Of a stretch of DNA of 64,000 bases, positions 44,960-54,119 are shown in pieces (position 1 is the first letter of the stretch; every line of letters starts with the position of its first letter). Below the pieces are notes generated by a model. It was given only the letters and a program-made list of their open reading frames with translations, did no database searches and was not told the origin of the DNA. Source of the DNA: Meiothermus sp. GTDB taxonomy: Bacteria > Deinococcota > Deinococci > Deinococcales > Thermaceae. The stretch is from contig BPIL01000016.1 of assembly GCA_026004095.1 (NCBI GenBank), positions 1-64,000 of the forward strand, given 5' to 3'. Position numbers and translations under genes: made by a program.

Positions 44960-47673
44960 GGTTGGCGGCCAGCCTCCCGCAGGCGCACGACCCTGGCCTC
45001 CGACGGCACCCCCCGGCCATCCAGCACATAAAGCTGGTAAAAGCCGGGGGTTGCCAGGTTGGGGCTGGCCGGCGCGGTCACCTGGAGGGAATTGGGGCCC
45101 GTGCGCGTAAAGCTCAGCTCGATAAAGCGCTGGCCCATGTTGAAGGCATGGGTTACCGCACCGAAAGCCACCAAAGTCACCCGCTCCACCACCGTGGCGG
45201 GTACGTCGGTGGTCAGGGCAAAGCTCTGGCCGTAGCTAATGCGATCCGGCGCGCTCTGCACCACCGGACGGCTGGCCGGGCTGCCATCGGCATTGTGCAG
45301 GTAGGGCGGGTAGTAGATCTCGGCGTTGAGCTGGTTGACCTTCTGCGCGTTGCCCTTGGTTTTGTCACATTCTGGCGCACTTACTGGGTCATCCCCTCCG
45401 GTCGCTCCGCCGCCCATGGTGATGATAGTGCCATCTAGCAGCAGCAGGGCGGTGGAGTGGTAGGTGCGGGGGCACCGGGCCTCGGCAGCGCGCTTAAAGG
45501 TCTCGGTGAGGGGCGACCAGATCTCGCTCTCATAGACCGCGGTCGCGTTGCTGAAATTTACACCATCCTCGTTCCCACCATTAACAAAGATGCGGCCATC
45601 GGGCATCAGGGTGGCGTTCAGATGGGTGCGCTTGTGGGCCATGGGGGCTACGTCGCGCACGGAGATGCTCTGGTTGTTGGGGTTAAGTTCAATCACCTGA
45701 GCAGTCGCGCCCCCCAGTTCACCAGAAAAACCCACCCAGCCACCCCCCAGAACCAGAATTTTTCCTGGCACGTACATTACCGAGGAGCCGTAGTAACGAT
45801 TGTATCTTTGGATGTTAATAGGGCCCCACGAGCCCGTACCGCTGGTGTCCAGGTAGTACCAGTTCTTAAAGCTGCCCGATAAAAACACCTGCCCGTTGGG
45901 GGCCACGTGCACCCAGGGGTAGAAGTGCTCAATACCCTTACCAAAGGAGGAAGCCCCGGTCAGGCGGCGCAGAGTGTTGGTGAAGGGGTCCCAGACATCA
46001 GGAATGTAGTTTTTATCGTTGTTTACGCCATCCCCATTGTGCTGGTCGGCGTTGCCGCCGATAATCAGCATCTCTTCGTTGGGCAGGGTAATTACGCTGG
46101 GATACCAGCGGCCCTGGGTCATGTCGGGGCCGGCGCTCCAGGTGTTGGTGCTGGGGTCGAAGATGTTGGTGTGGGTGTGTCCAGCTTCGAATCCGTACTC
46201 GCCGCCGCTGGCAGTGTAGTCGTAGCCCAGGTTGCCCCCGGCCAGATAGAGCTTGCCGTTGGCGGCCAGTACGTAGCCCGCGCAAAAGAGGTCGGTGCGG
46301 GTGTTGTCGTAGCGGGCCTGGCTCTGGGCATCGGTGGGGGTGCCGGGCGTCCAGACGAAAACCTGGGTGGAGGCGTGCTTGCTGTAATCGCGGTAGTTAT
46401 CACCCTGGCCCTTGCCCACCGGGTCGAGGCCGTGGAAGGTCATTACCCGGCCATCGGGCAGCAGGGCGGCGTGGGTGGCTACGGTGGGCCAGGGCAGTTT
46501 GGGGCCAAAGTAGCCGATGCGGGCCTTCTGGTGGCGCACAAAGGCCGAAGGGGGCACGACTTGCTCGGACTGGCCGGGGTAGGCCCAGCGCAGCTTGATG
46601 GCCCCACGGGCGTCCTGGTTGTAGTACTCGAGCTTGATGCGGTAGGCCTGGCCTGCGTTCAGGGAAATGGTGGCGCTGCGGCGGGTAAGGTTCTGGTCGA
46701 ACCAGGCGCTGATCAGGAGCTGGTCGTTAACCCAGAGGCGCACACCGTCGTCGGCCAGCACGGTAAAGGTGTAGGTGCCGCTTGCCGGAGCGGTAATCAG
46801 GCCTGTCCAGCGGATGCTGAAGGTGTCGGGGCCCATGCCGGGGCGGGGGGACTGACCGGAGAAGGTGCGGTTGATGTTGGTCTCTATGCGCCGGGCAAAA
46901 AGGCCGGTGAGGTCGGGGTTGTCGAAGTATTCCACGTCCAGGCCTAGGTCGGGGCTGGTCAGGGGGTTAATGCCGGGATCCTGGCTCGAGTCATCGGCAA
47001 AGCTGTAGCTGCTAGCGGTCTGGGTAAAACCTGGCTCGTTGTAGGCGGGGGTCTCGGTTTGCAGGGTGGCCGGGCTGCCGCTGCCCGCGCTGTTGTAGGG
47101 GGTGAGGCGGTAGGTGTAGGGGGTGCCGCTGCCCACCGCTATATCGGTGTACTCGGTGGTGCTGGCGGGCAGGGTACTGCTCAGGGTGACAAAGCTGCCG
47201 TCGCGGGTACGGCGCTCGAGCACATAGCGGGCCACCCGCTCCGGGGCCGTCCAGCGCAGTACAACTTTGGGCGTGGCGTCGGGGGTGGCCTGGAAGTTGC
47301 TGGGAACGTCGGGAGGTTGCTGGGGTGGTGGGGGGGTGGTGGCGCTCTGCTCGACCGGGCTGCTCGCAGCGGCGTTGTTGCGGGCGGTCAGGCGGTAGGT
47401 GTAGGTGGTGCTGTATTCCACGCTTTCATCGGTGTAGCTGGTGTCGGTAATCACCCCTAAAACAGCGAAAGCACCGCTGTTTGTTTTGCGCTCGAGGACA
47501 TAATCGGTGGCCCCTGCGGCCGCCTCCCAGCGCAGCACCACCCGGGGGGTGGCATCGGCGGTAGCCTGAAAATTGGCGGGCGTTGCAGGGGGTCGGGTGG
47601 TGTTACAGGCAGCCAGGCTGAGTACAGCTAGTGCAAGTAAAAACCTCCCCGGAAAGGCCAATATCTCTTTCAC
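44956..47673 (-). CDS. Galactose/glyoxal oxidase-like copper lipoprotein with FN3 and PA14 domains
   Basis: 905-residue lipoprotein (signal ending LSLAAC). Domains in order: two FN3 modules (about 28-110, 122-205), a PA14 carbohydrate-binding domain (about 225-370, with YTFTVLADDGVRLWVNDQ), a kelch beta-propeller oxidase core (about 385-770), and a C-terminal DUF1929 domain. Copper-radical residues are all visible: Cys464 in DLFCAGY and Tyr523 in GRWYPS (the Cys-Tyr cofactor pair), Tyr738-His739 in PRTYHS, and His842 in VTHAFNMGQR. It should oxidise primary alcohols or aldehydes of sugars, giving H2O2, at the cell surface. Convergent with beta-helix A, downstream of the epimerase fusion. Confidence 0.88.
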   Translation of the reverse strand: MKEILAFPGRFLLALAVLSLAACNTTRPPATPANFQATADATPRVVLRWEAAAGATDYVLERKTNSGAFAVLGVITDTSYTDESVEYSTTYTYRLTARNNAAASSPVEQSATTPPPPQQPPDVPSNFQATPDATPKVVLRWTAPERVARYVLERRTRDGSFVTLSSTLPASTTEYTDIAVGSGTPYTYRLTPYNSAGSGSPATLQTETPAYNEPGFTQTASSYSFADDSSQDPGINPLTSPDLGLDVEYFDNPDLTGLFARRIETNINRTFSGQSPRPGMGPDTFSIRWTGLITAPASGTYTFTVLADDGVRLWVNDQLLISAWFDQNLTRRSATISLNAGQAYRIKLEYYNQDARGAIKLRWAYPGQSEQVVPPSAFVRHQKARIGYFGPKLPWPTVATHAALLPDGRVMTFHGLDPVGKGQGDNYRDYSKHASTQVFVWTPGTPTDAQSQARYDNTRTDLFCAGYVLAANGKLYLAGGNLGYDYTASGGEYGFEAGHTHTNIFDPSTNTWSAGPDMTQGRWYPSVITLPNEEMLIIGGNADQHNGDGVNNDKNYIPDVWDPFTNTLRRLTGASSFGKGIEHFYPWVHVAPNGQVFLSGSFKNWYYLDTSGTGSWGPINIQRYNRYYGSSVMYVPGKILVLGGGWVGFSGELGGATAQVIELNPNNQSISVRDVAPMAHKRTHLNATLMPDGRIFVNGGNEDGVNFSNATAVYESEIWSPLTETFKRAAEARCPRTYHSTALLLLDGTIITMGGGATGGDDPVSAPECDKTKGNAQKVNQLNAEIYYPPYLHNADGSPASRPVVQSAPDRISYGQSFALTTDVPATVVERVTLVAFGAVTHAFNMGQRFIELSFTRTGPNSLQVTAPASPNLATPGFYQLYVLDGRGVPSEARVVRLREAGRQP

Positions 47674-47732
47674 TCATCACCTCGCACATCCACGTCCGCT
47701 TACCGCCCCTCTGCGGTAAGTTGAGCACAACC

Positions 47733-49304
47733 CTAAGCCTGGGGCACGGTGGCCGGCCCCGGTTCCTCTTTCGGCTCGTAGGTCTGTTGAATCAGGGACC
47801 TTTCCCAACCCAGGTAATACTGTTTAACGACCTCCGAGGTAGCCCCCTCGGTAAGGTATTTGACGTTGGAGTACATGGCCGCCCGGTAGTCGTGCACCTT
47901 GCCGCTCTTCAGGGCCTCGATGACCTGCTGGATGCCCTGTTCCATCGTCCACTGCGGCTCGAAACCCAGCCGGTTGCGAATTTTAGAAAAGTCTACGCGG
48001 TAGTTGCGCCGGTCACCATCGCGGCCCGAGTCGATCAGTTCGGCATCGGGCACCAGTTTCTTAACCAGCTCCCCTACCATGCCTAGGGTCATGTTGCCCT
48101 CGTTGCTGCCCACATTGAAGGTCTCGTTGTGTACGCGTTCTTTGGGGGCTTCCACTACCAGCATGACTGCGCGCGCGGCATCGTCCACATGCACAAAAGG
48201 CCGCCACTGATCGCCCCCAAACACGGTGATTTTCTTGTCTACCACCGCCTTGGCCGTAAGCAGGTTGACCACCAGGTCGAAGCGCGTGCGACCCGAGAGG
48301 CCGTAGATGGTACCGAAGCGCAGGATCACCACCGAGAAGTCGTCGCTCTGAAGCTGACGCAGTACCTGCTCAGAGGCAATTTTGCTGCGGGCATAGAGCG
48401 AGACCGGGTTGAGGTTGCTGCGCTCATCCAGCACCAGGTCGCTGGCACCGTACACCGAGCAGGTGCTGGCGAAGATGAAGCGGCGCACGCGCATGCCCTT
48501 GGCGATCTCGGCAATGGTGCGGGTAGCCACCAGGTTAATTTCGATGGTGAGGTTTTCGTCCAGGGCACAGGCCGGGTCGCCCACCAGCCCCCCCAGGTGC
48601 ACCACCGTGTCCACCCCGCGCATGGCCTCCACCACCTTGTCCACCTGGCGGAAGTCGGCCTGGATGATTTCCAGGTTGGGGTGGTGCAGCACGTGGGCGA
48701 TGGGCTCTTTGCCAAACAAGAGCAGGTCGAGCAAGCGCACCCGGTAGCCGCGCTCGAGCAGCCGCGGCAGCAACCCCGAACCGATGTATCCCGCCCCACC
48801 AATCACCAGCACGATGCGCTCGTCGACGGTGAGGGGAAGGATGGGATTGGCCCTGGCCTTGCGCCGGGCCTCCACGCTATCCCAGTAGTGCACCCAGGCC
48901 CTCGAGGCCAGGGTCAGGCCTAGGGTCAAGAATCCGCTGGCAAACAGCACCGAGCGCGGCGGATCTTTTAGCGGCAACATGAACACTGCAAAGCCAAAAA
49001 TGAGGTAGGCCAGCATCACCGCCTGGGCCACCACCAGCATCTTGTAGCGGCTCTGGTAGGCCCGGCCGCGGCTGTAAAACCCACTGGCTGCAAACACCAC
49101 AAAGGCAATGAGCATCAGGATGCCCACGTTCTTGCCGTAAATCTGGGCATATGCCCCCAGCAAGGCCGCGTCGGCAGCACCGCGGTAGGCCCACAGCAGG
49201 TGAATCACCATGGCAACGGCGAAGCTGCCGGCCACCATGAGCTGGTCGGCCAGCACCCGCAAAATCACATCGGCGGTGAAACGCAATTCCCTCAAATAGA
49301 CCAT
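47733..49304 (-). CDS. Membrane-anchored NAD-dependent sugar epimerase/dehydratase
   Basis: 523-residue fusion. The first ~150 residues have four transmembrane helices like the N-terminus of WbpM/CapD or of polyprenyl glycosylphosphotransferases. The rest is an extended SDR of GalE/RfbB type: VIGGAGYIGSGLLPRL, SVYGASD and YARSK (Tyr-x3-Lys), with VHVDDAARAV. Linking a GalE-like rather than a FlaA1-like SDR to this membrane part is unusual. It likely makes or modifies a nucleotide sugar at the membrane for the local glycosyltransferases. 14 bp downstream of the aminotransferase. Confidence 0.82.
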   Translation of the reverse strand: MVYLRELRFTADVILRVLADQLMVAGSFAVAMVIHLLWAYRGAADAALLGAYAQIYGKNVGILMLIAFVVFAASGFYSRGRAYQSRYKMLVVAQAVMLAYLIFGFAVFMLPLKDPPRSVLFASGFLTLGLTLASRAWVHYWDSVEARRKARANPILPLTVDERIVLVIGGAGYIGSGLLPRLLERGYRVRLLDLLLFGKEPIAHVLHHPNLEIIQADFRQVDKVVEAMRGVDTVVHLGGLVGDPACALDENLTIEINLVATRTIAEIAKGMRVRRFIFASTCSVYGASDLVLDERSNLNPVSLYARSKIASEQVLRQLQSDDFSVVILRFGTIYGLSGRTRFDLVVNLLTAKAVVDKKITVFGGDQWRPFVHVDDAARAVMLVVEAPKERVHNETFNVGSNEGNMTLGMVGELVKKLVPDAELIDSGRDGDRRNYRVDFSKIRNRLGFEPQWTMEQGIQQVIEALKSGKVHDYRAAMYSNVKYLTEGATSEVVKQYYLGWERSLIQQTYEPKEEPGPATVPQA

Positions 49305-49318
49305 GCCCTGCTCCCCCC

Positions 49319-50509
49319 TCAGATCGAGGCTTGTTCCATCACCCGTTCAACTGCATCGGCGGTGGCTTGCATCTGGGCCTGGCCCAGGGTGGGGTGCACC
49401 AGAAACATCAGCGAGGTTTCGCCCAGTTCCCTGGCCACCGGCAATCGCTCGGCTGGCTGCCAGCCCCGCCGGGTAAAGGCTTTCTCGAGATAAACCTCAC
49501 TGCAGCTACCGCTCATGCAGGGAATGCCCATTTCACTAACGGTCTGCATGATGCGGTCGCGGCTCCAACCGGGCTTGAGCCGCTCGGGGCGCACATACAC
49601 GTAGTACTTGTAGTAGGCGTGGTACAGGTGGGCGGGTACTTCGGGCACCCGCAGGGCCGGAATCTGGCGGAAGCGCTCGCTCAGGTAGTGGGCGTTGGCC
49701 CGGCGCTTTTCAACCCAGCCGTCCAGCTTGCGCAGAATCACCCGGCCAATGGCCGACTGCACCTCGAGCATCCGCCAGTTGGTGCCGAAGTCTTCGTGCA
49801 GCCAGCGGAAGCCAGGGGGGTGCTGGCGGTTGTAGACCGCGTCGTAGCTCTTGCCGTGGTCTTTGAAGCTCCAGGCTCTATTCCACAGTTCGTCGTCGTT
49901 AAGGGTAAGCATCCCCCCCTCGCCGCCGGTGGTGAGAATTTTGTCCTGGCAGAACGACCAGGCCCCGGCATGACCAATCGAGCCTACGCTCCGGCCCTTG
50001 TACCGGGCCCCGTGGGCCTGGGCGCAGTCCTCAATGACCCAGAGGTTGTGCTTGCGGGCCAGGGCCATGATAGCGTCCATATCGGCCGGCCAGCCCGCCA
50101 GGTGCACCACGATAATGGCCTTGGTACGGGGGGTGATGGCCCGCTCGATGGTCTCGGCGGTAATCAGACCGCTCTCGGGATCTACATCGGCAAAAACAGG
50201 CCTTGCCCCGCGCATCACCGCCGCGCTGGCCGAGGCAATGAAGGTGCGGGGGGTGGTGATAACCTCGTCCCCGTCGCCCACCCCCATGGCGTAAAGGGCC
50301 AGCTCGAGCGCCACCGTACCGTTGTGCAGGGCAATGGCGTGTTTGGTTCCGACATATTCGGCGAATTCACGTTCGAACAGGCGGCCCTCCTGCCCTGTCC
50401 AGTAGTTCACTTTTCCCGACTGGAGCACCTTTGTAGCAGCTTCGATCTCGTCCGGCTCAAAGTGGGGCCATGGTGCAAAAGGCGCTGTAATGAAGGGTTC
50501 TTTTAGCAT
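49319..50509 (-). CDS. DegT/DnrJ/EryC1/StrS sugar aminotransferase
   Basis: 396-residue PLP enzyme that aminates a keto-sugar nucleotide. The PLP-binding Lys lies in FCQDKILTTGGEGGML; the cofactor-binding region is HNGTVALELAL, and the end of the active site is LEDFGTNWRMLEVQSAIG (core NWRMLEVQSA). AAGGAG eight bases upstream fixes ATG 50509. Together with the epimerase fusion it forms a two-gene unit; the exact sugar (3-amino or 4-amino) cannot be read. A role in the diacetamido-uronic acid path at 61.7-64 kb is possible. Confidence 0.88.
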   Translation of the reverse strand: MLKEPFITAPFAPWPHFEPDEIEAATKVLQSGKVNYWTGQEGRLFEREFAEYVGTKHAIALHNGTVALELALYAMGVGDGDEVITTPRTFIASASAAVMRGARPVFADVDPESGLITAETIERAITPRTKAIIVVHLAGWPADMDAIMALARKHNLWVIEDCAQAHGARYKGRSVGSIGHAGAWSFCQDKILTTGGEGGMLTLNDDELWNRAWSFKDHGKSYDAVYNRQHPPGFRWLHEDFGTNWRMLEVQSAIGRVILRKLDGWVEKRRANAHYLSERFRQIPALRVPEVPAHLYHAYYKYYVYVRPERLKPGWSRDRIMQTVSEMGIPCMSGSCSEVYLEKAFTRRGWQPAERLPVARELGETSLMFLVHPTLGQAQMQATADAVERVMEQASI

Positions 50510-50700
50510 CTACGTGCTCCTTACGAGGTGGATTCCTCCGAAATATGCCCCAAAGTTTAGTCCAGGCCTCGTTATGATCGCGTTATTTCGATAGAAATCC
50601 CCTCTGCTAAAGGCAGCATAGAGCGCGTTAACTTGGATAGCGGGTTATTAATAGCACGCAACTCTCACGTAACGATGGGTATAACGCTGTTCAAAGAAGG

Positions 50701-50726
50701 GGGGCTCGAGGTTACCCTCGAGCCCC
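50701..50726 (-). terminator. Terminator of the Big2 lipoprotein gene
   Basis: Perfect 11-bp stem GGGGCTCGAGG / CCTCGAGCCCC with a 4-base loop, 13 bp past the stop at 50740; followed on the minus strand by a pyrimidine-rich tail. The CTCGAG octamer-like element is itself common in this genome. Confidence 0.75.
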
Positions 50727-50739
50727 AGAAAAACCACCG

Positions 50740-52809
50740 CTACTTCTTGTTGCCGTCGGTATCGTACTTCAGCACGAAGATATCCTCTTCGCCCTGGTTG
50801 GTGTAGCCGTCCAGCGCTCCTTTGCTCCAGCCGGTCAGGTAGAGGTCGCTGCCGCGCAGGGTGACGGCCAGGGCGATCTCGTCCTGGTCGCTGCCTTGCT
50901 GGCGGGCCCAGCCCACGTTACCGTCGGCCAGATACTGCAGGATGAAGACATCCTTAGCACCGGCGGGGGTTGCTGTGCCGTCTACCGAAACATTGACATC
51001 CCCCACGATGTAGACGTTGCCCGCGGCATCGGCGACCATGCCATAGGGATTAATTTGCGCCGGGTCGATGGGGCTGTACTGGCGGCGTAAGGTCTCGCTA
51101 CCATCGGAGGCAAACTTGACCAGGAAAAGATCGGTACCACCGTTGTAGTCGAACCCTGCTGCAAAAGCGTTGGTGGTGTAACCTGTCACATAAACATCCG
51201 TTCCAGACACTGCAACCGCACTGGCTTCATCACTGGTAGTGGTGCCGAACTGCCTGATCCAGGCGGTGCTTCCATCAGCGTTCAGCTTAGCCAGAAAGGC
51301 ATCTACCGGGCCTCCCACATAGGTGTTCCCTGGCAGGGCATCTCTAGCAAACCCGGCCACGTAGACAGCGTTAGCATCGGCGGACAGGGCCTTAATCCGA
51401 TCCTCTCCCGACGAACCGAACTGCCTTGCCCATTGCTGGTTGAGGTCGAGGTCGAACTTGTATACTGCTGCATCCCGACCACCGGCGTTGGTCCCGCTTG
51501 CATTCGTACCCACCACCACACCATTGGTGTAGCCTGCAGCATACAGCGCACTGCCCACAACAGCCACGCCGGTAAAAACATTCTCCGAGGAGCCAGCAAC
51601 ATCTATCTTGATAGAGGCTACCTTGTTACCACTCGAGTCAAGCTTAAGAATAAAGCCTTTGAAGTTACCATTCGTGTACGCCTGGCCCACCACGTAGATG
51701 TTGCCCGCAGCGTCGGTGGCCACCCCTTTGGCCTGCGACTCGGCACTGCCCGGCGTATTGGGGTCGCCTACAGTAAACTGCTTGACCCACAGACGGCTGC
51801 CGTTGGGCGCGTACTTGGCCACCACCACGTCCGGGAAGGCCAGGGCCAGCGTGCCCACCTCATCACCCAGCACTTCTTTAGAAAGGCCCGCCACAATCAC
51901 GTTGCCTTGGGCATCAGTGGTAATGGCGTTTCCGATATCGGTTGCGCTGGAAGCCAGCCACTTGGTGTAGGGGCTGCACTCCACCACCAGGTTGGTCACG
52001 TTGGCCCCGCTCACGGTCACGCTGCTGGGGGCGACGGTGCAGGTCTGAGGGGGGTTGGTGGGCTGGGTCTGCACACTCACACTGTAGGTGCCGTTTGGTA
52101 CGGGGGTGTCGAAGGTGAAGGAACCGTTGCTGCTAATGGTTTTGGTCTGCGAACCCAAAGCCAGCACCAGGCCGCTGCCGTTCAGGTAGCGCACCTCACC
52201 GCCCACGGTGTAGGTAGGCATGGGGGTCACGTTAAAGGTAGCGCTGCCGCTCTTGCCCCCGGCCGTGGCGGTGATGGTGGCCGTGCCCGCGGCAACAGCA
52301 GTGGCCAGGCCGCTGTTATTCACGGTGGCAATGTTGGGGTCGCTCGAGCTCCAGGTAAAGGTCACACCGGAAATCACGTTGCCGCTCGCATCCTTGGCTA
52401 CCGCGGTGAACTGCTGGGTCTGGCCCACCTCTTTGCTGGCGGTCGCCGGGCTGACCTCGATGGTCTCGATGGTCGGGGGTGGTGGGTTGGTCACGGTAAA
52501 GGTAGCGCTGCCGCTCTTGCCCCCGGCCGCAGCGGTGATGGTGGCCGTGCCCGCGGCAACGGCAGTGGCCAGGCCGTTGCTATCCACGGTGGCAATGTTG
52601 GGGTCGCTCGAGCTCCAGGTAAAGGTCACACCGGATATCACGTTGCCGCTCGCATCCTTGGCTACCGCGGTGAACTGCTGGGTCTGGCCCACCTGCTTGC
52701 TGGCGGTGGCTGGGGTGACATCAATGGTGCTAATGCTAGGCGCCCCACCCCCCCCGCAGGCAGCCAGGAACAGCGCGGCTAATAGTAGTACAAACCAGCG
52801 ATAGGTCAT
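50740..52809 (-). CDS. Big2 and beta-propeller surface lipoprotein
   Basis: 689-residue lipoprotein (signal MTYRWFVLLLAALFLAAC, Cys18). After the signal come two bacterial Ig-like (Big2) domains in tandem, nearly identical (ASKQVGQTQQFTAVAKDASG in one, ASKEVGQ in the other), a small beta domain (about 195-285), then a six- to seven-bladed SBBP-like propeller (about 290-689) with repeats such as DAAGNIYVVG, ANAVYVAGFARD and GTDVYVTGYTTN. No enzyme motif seen; probably a surface-exposed scaffold or binding protein. GGAGG precedes ATG by six bases. Confidence 0.85.
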   Translation of the reverse strand: MTYRWFVLLLAALFLAACGGGGAPSISTIDVTPATASKQVGQTQQFTAVAKDASGNVISGVTFTWSSSDPNIATVDSNGLATAVAAGTATITAAAGGKSGSATFTVTNPPPPTIETIEVSPATASKEVGQTQQFTAVAKDASGNVISGVTFTWSSSDPNIATVNNSGLATAVAAGTATITATAGGKSGSATFNVTPMPTYTVGGEVRYLNGSGLVLALGSQTKTISSNGSFTFDTPVPNGTYSVSVQTQPTNPPQTCTVAPSSVTVSGANVTNLVVECSPYTKWLASSATDIGNAITTDAQGNVIVAGLSKEVLGDEVGTLALAFPDVVVAKYAPNGSRLWVKQFTVGDPNTPGSAESQAKGVATDAAGNIYVVGQAYTNGNFKGFILKLDSSGNKVASIKIDVAGSSENVFTGVAVVGSALYAAGYTNGVVVGTNASGTNAGGRDAAVYKFDLDLNQQWARQFGSSGEDRIKALSADANAVYVAGFARDALPGNTYVGGPVDAFLAKLNADGSTAWIRQFGTTTSDEASAVAVSGTDVYVTGYTTNAFAAGFDYNGGTDLFLVKFASDGSETLRRQYSPIDPAQINPYGMVADAAGNVYIVGDVNVSVDGTATPAGAKDVFILQYLADGNVGWARQQGSDQDEIALAVTLRGSDLYLTGWSKGALDGYTNQGEEDIFVLKYDTDGNKK
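52234..52719 (-). repeat. Tandem 264-bp repeat encoding the two Big2 domains
   Basis: Segments 52234-52455 and 52498-52719 match at an offset of 264 bp (88 codons) with few differences, far closer than usual for neighbouring Ig-like domains. Confidence 0.8.
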
Positions 52810-53211
52810 GAAGTACCTCCTTGGAGTTTTGGATCTAGGTGATCCTAGGCCTTGAGTATAGTCACAAAAAACTGGTTGAAAATGCTCGTTGGTACCGGAA
52901 GAAACGGCCGTGACCCAAAGACTTAACGCCGCTCAAGCCCGGCTTGTAAATCTCTATCCGATCATCCAGCCAGGCTTTTTAATATGGCTGGCAAGCAACA
53001 AACCAAACGCCTGGCCGATCGGTCAGAAAAGCGCTGGTGGTTAACGCTCTGATAACGATGCAGTTTATTTAGCCTGTTTTTGTTCGGCCATATCCAGCAT
53101 TGGGGTAGTATGTCCAAAAACACCAATCTGACCGGCCCTACAAGGTTTCCACGCTCCTTGCGTCCAGGAATTATGACCTGCGTCCGCGCCGGGGTAGTCG
53201 GTTTGTTATGG
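52810..53211. other. Gene-free interval with minus-strand promoter of the Big2 gene
   Basis: About 400 bp without a convincing gene. A short dyad CTAGG-TGAT-CCTAG lies near 52834. The 89-codon minus frame at 52962-53231 has no family match and unusual composition, so I leave it out. Confidence 0.4.
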
Positions 53212-54117
53212 TCAGAAGCCACTTTCCACAAGACCGCCTTGAACTATGGGCCACAGAGGATTCAGCGGCCCGATCAGGCAGAACCACCAGGATTGGCGGT
53301 AGGCCAGCTCCTCGCCCAGGCGGCGCAGGTTGTCCCGCAAATTAACAGGGATGTTGGCCCCCCAGTGCCGGGGATGCAGCAGGACTTCTACAAACGGAAG
53401 ACCGGTGCGGATGGCCTCGAGGGGGTTGCCGTTCAGCCATAGGTTGGGGTGGGCCCCATCAGAAAAACGTTGGGTGTAGCGTTGCTGCAAGACCGGATCG
53501 TAGGCCTCGAGCTCGATACCCAGCTCCTCACGCAGGCCACGGTCTTGCAACAGTTCATGGTTGATCACCCCCAACCGGCGGTTGAGCCAGTCGCCGTGCG
53601 AGGCTACCGTGTGCAGGGGCAGACCGGTGAGGGCTTTTACCCTGCGGTAGTTTTCTGCAAACAAAGCCTGGATGGCGGGCATATGGGCCTCAACCTCAGC
53701 ACGGCTTTTGAGGCGGTGGCGTTTGGCATAGGTGGCGATCTCTTCGTAGTGGTAGCTGGCCTCACTACCGGAAGCGTGAATCTCCCGCATCAGGTTCACA
53801 TCCAGCGTAGAGAGCCGAAAGTAAAACGAGGCTTGCACACCCATTTCGCGCACAACCTGCCACAAAGCCCGCGTGGTACGTAGGTCAGTATCAATGTCCA
53901 GCCGCAAAACCAGGTATGGGCCATCCTGAAGCTGCCCGGCCTTGATTTTCTCCCAGATGGAAGCAATGGAGTGCATCTGGTAGCCCTGGGCCAGGGCCTG
54001 CTCGAGCAAGCTGCGCAATTCATGCACCCGGCTGGGGAGCAAAAAGTCGGAGTAAAAACGGTGCCAGCTCGACCGCAGGGCCTGCTGGAACTTAAGGGGC
54101 TTCGAAGACGTCGGCAT
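53212..54117 (-). CDS. Polysaccharide deacetylase-like protein
   Basis: 301-residue protein. The region LRLDIDTDLRTTRALWQVV holds an Asp-x-Asp like the metal-binding start of NodB-type deacetylases; AYHYEEIATY and TVASHGDWLNRR supply further His residues, and VEVLLHPRHWGAN the C-terminal His. It may N-deacetylate the growing glycan or a lipid-linked sugar. ATG 54117 is used; TTG 54123, overlapping the glycosyltransferase stop, is an alternative. Cotranscribed with the glycosyltransferase at 54120. Confidence 0.75.
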   Translation of the reverse strand: MPTSSKPLKFQQALRSSWHRFYSDFLLPSRVHELRSLLEQALAQGYQMHSIASIWEKIKAGQLQDGPYLVLRLDIDTDLRTTRALWQVVREMGVQASFYFRLSTLDVNLMREIHASGSEASYHYEEIATYAKRHRLKSRAEVEAHMPAIQALFAENYRRVKALTGLPLHTVASHGDWLNRRLGVINHELLQDRGLREELGIELEAYDPVLQQRYTQRFSDGAHPNLWLNGNPLEAIRTGLPFVEVLLHPRHWGANIPVNLRDNLRRLGEELAYRQSWWFCLIGPLNPLWPIVQGGLVESGF

Positions 54118-54119
54118 AC

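Noticed and set aside
52962-53231. 89-codon minus-strand frame between two polysaccharide genes
   Set aside because: No signal, domain or good start; composition unlike neighbours.
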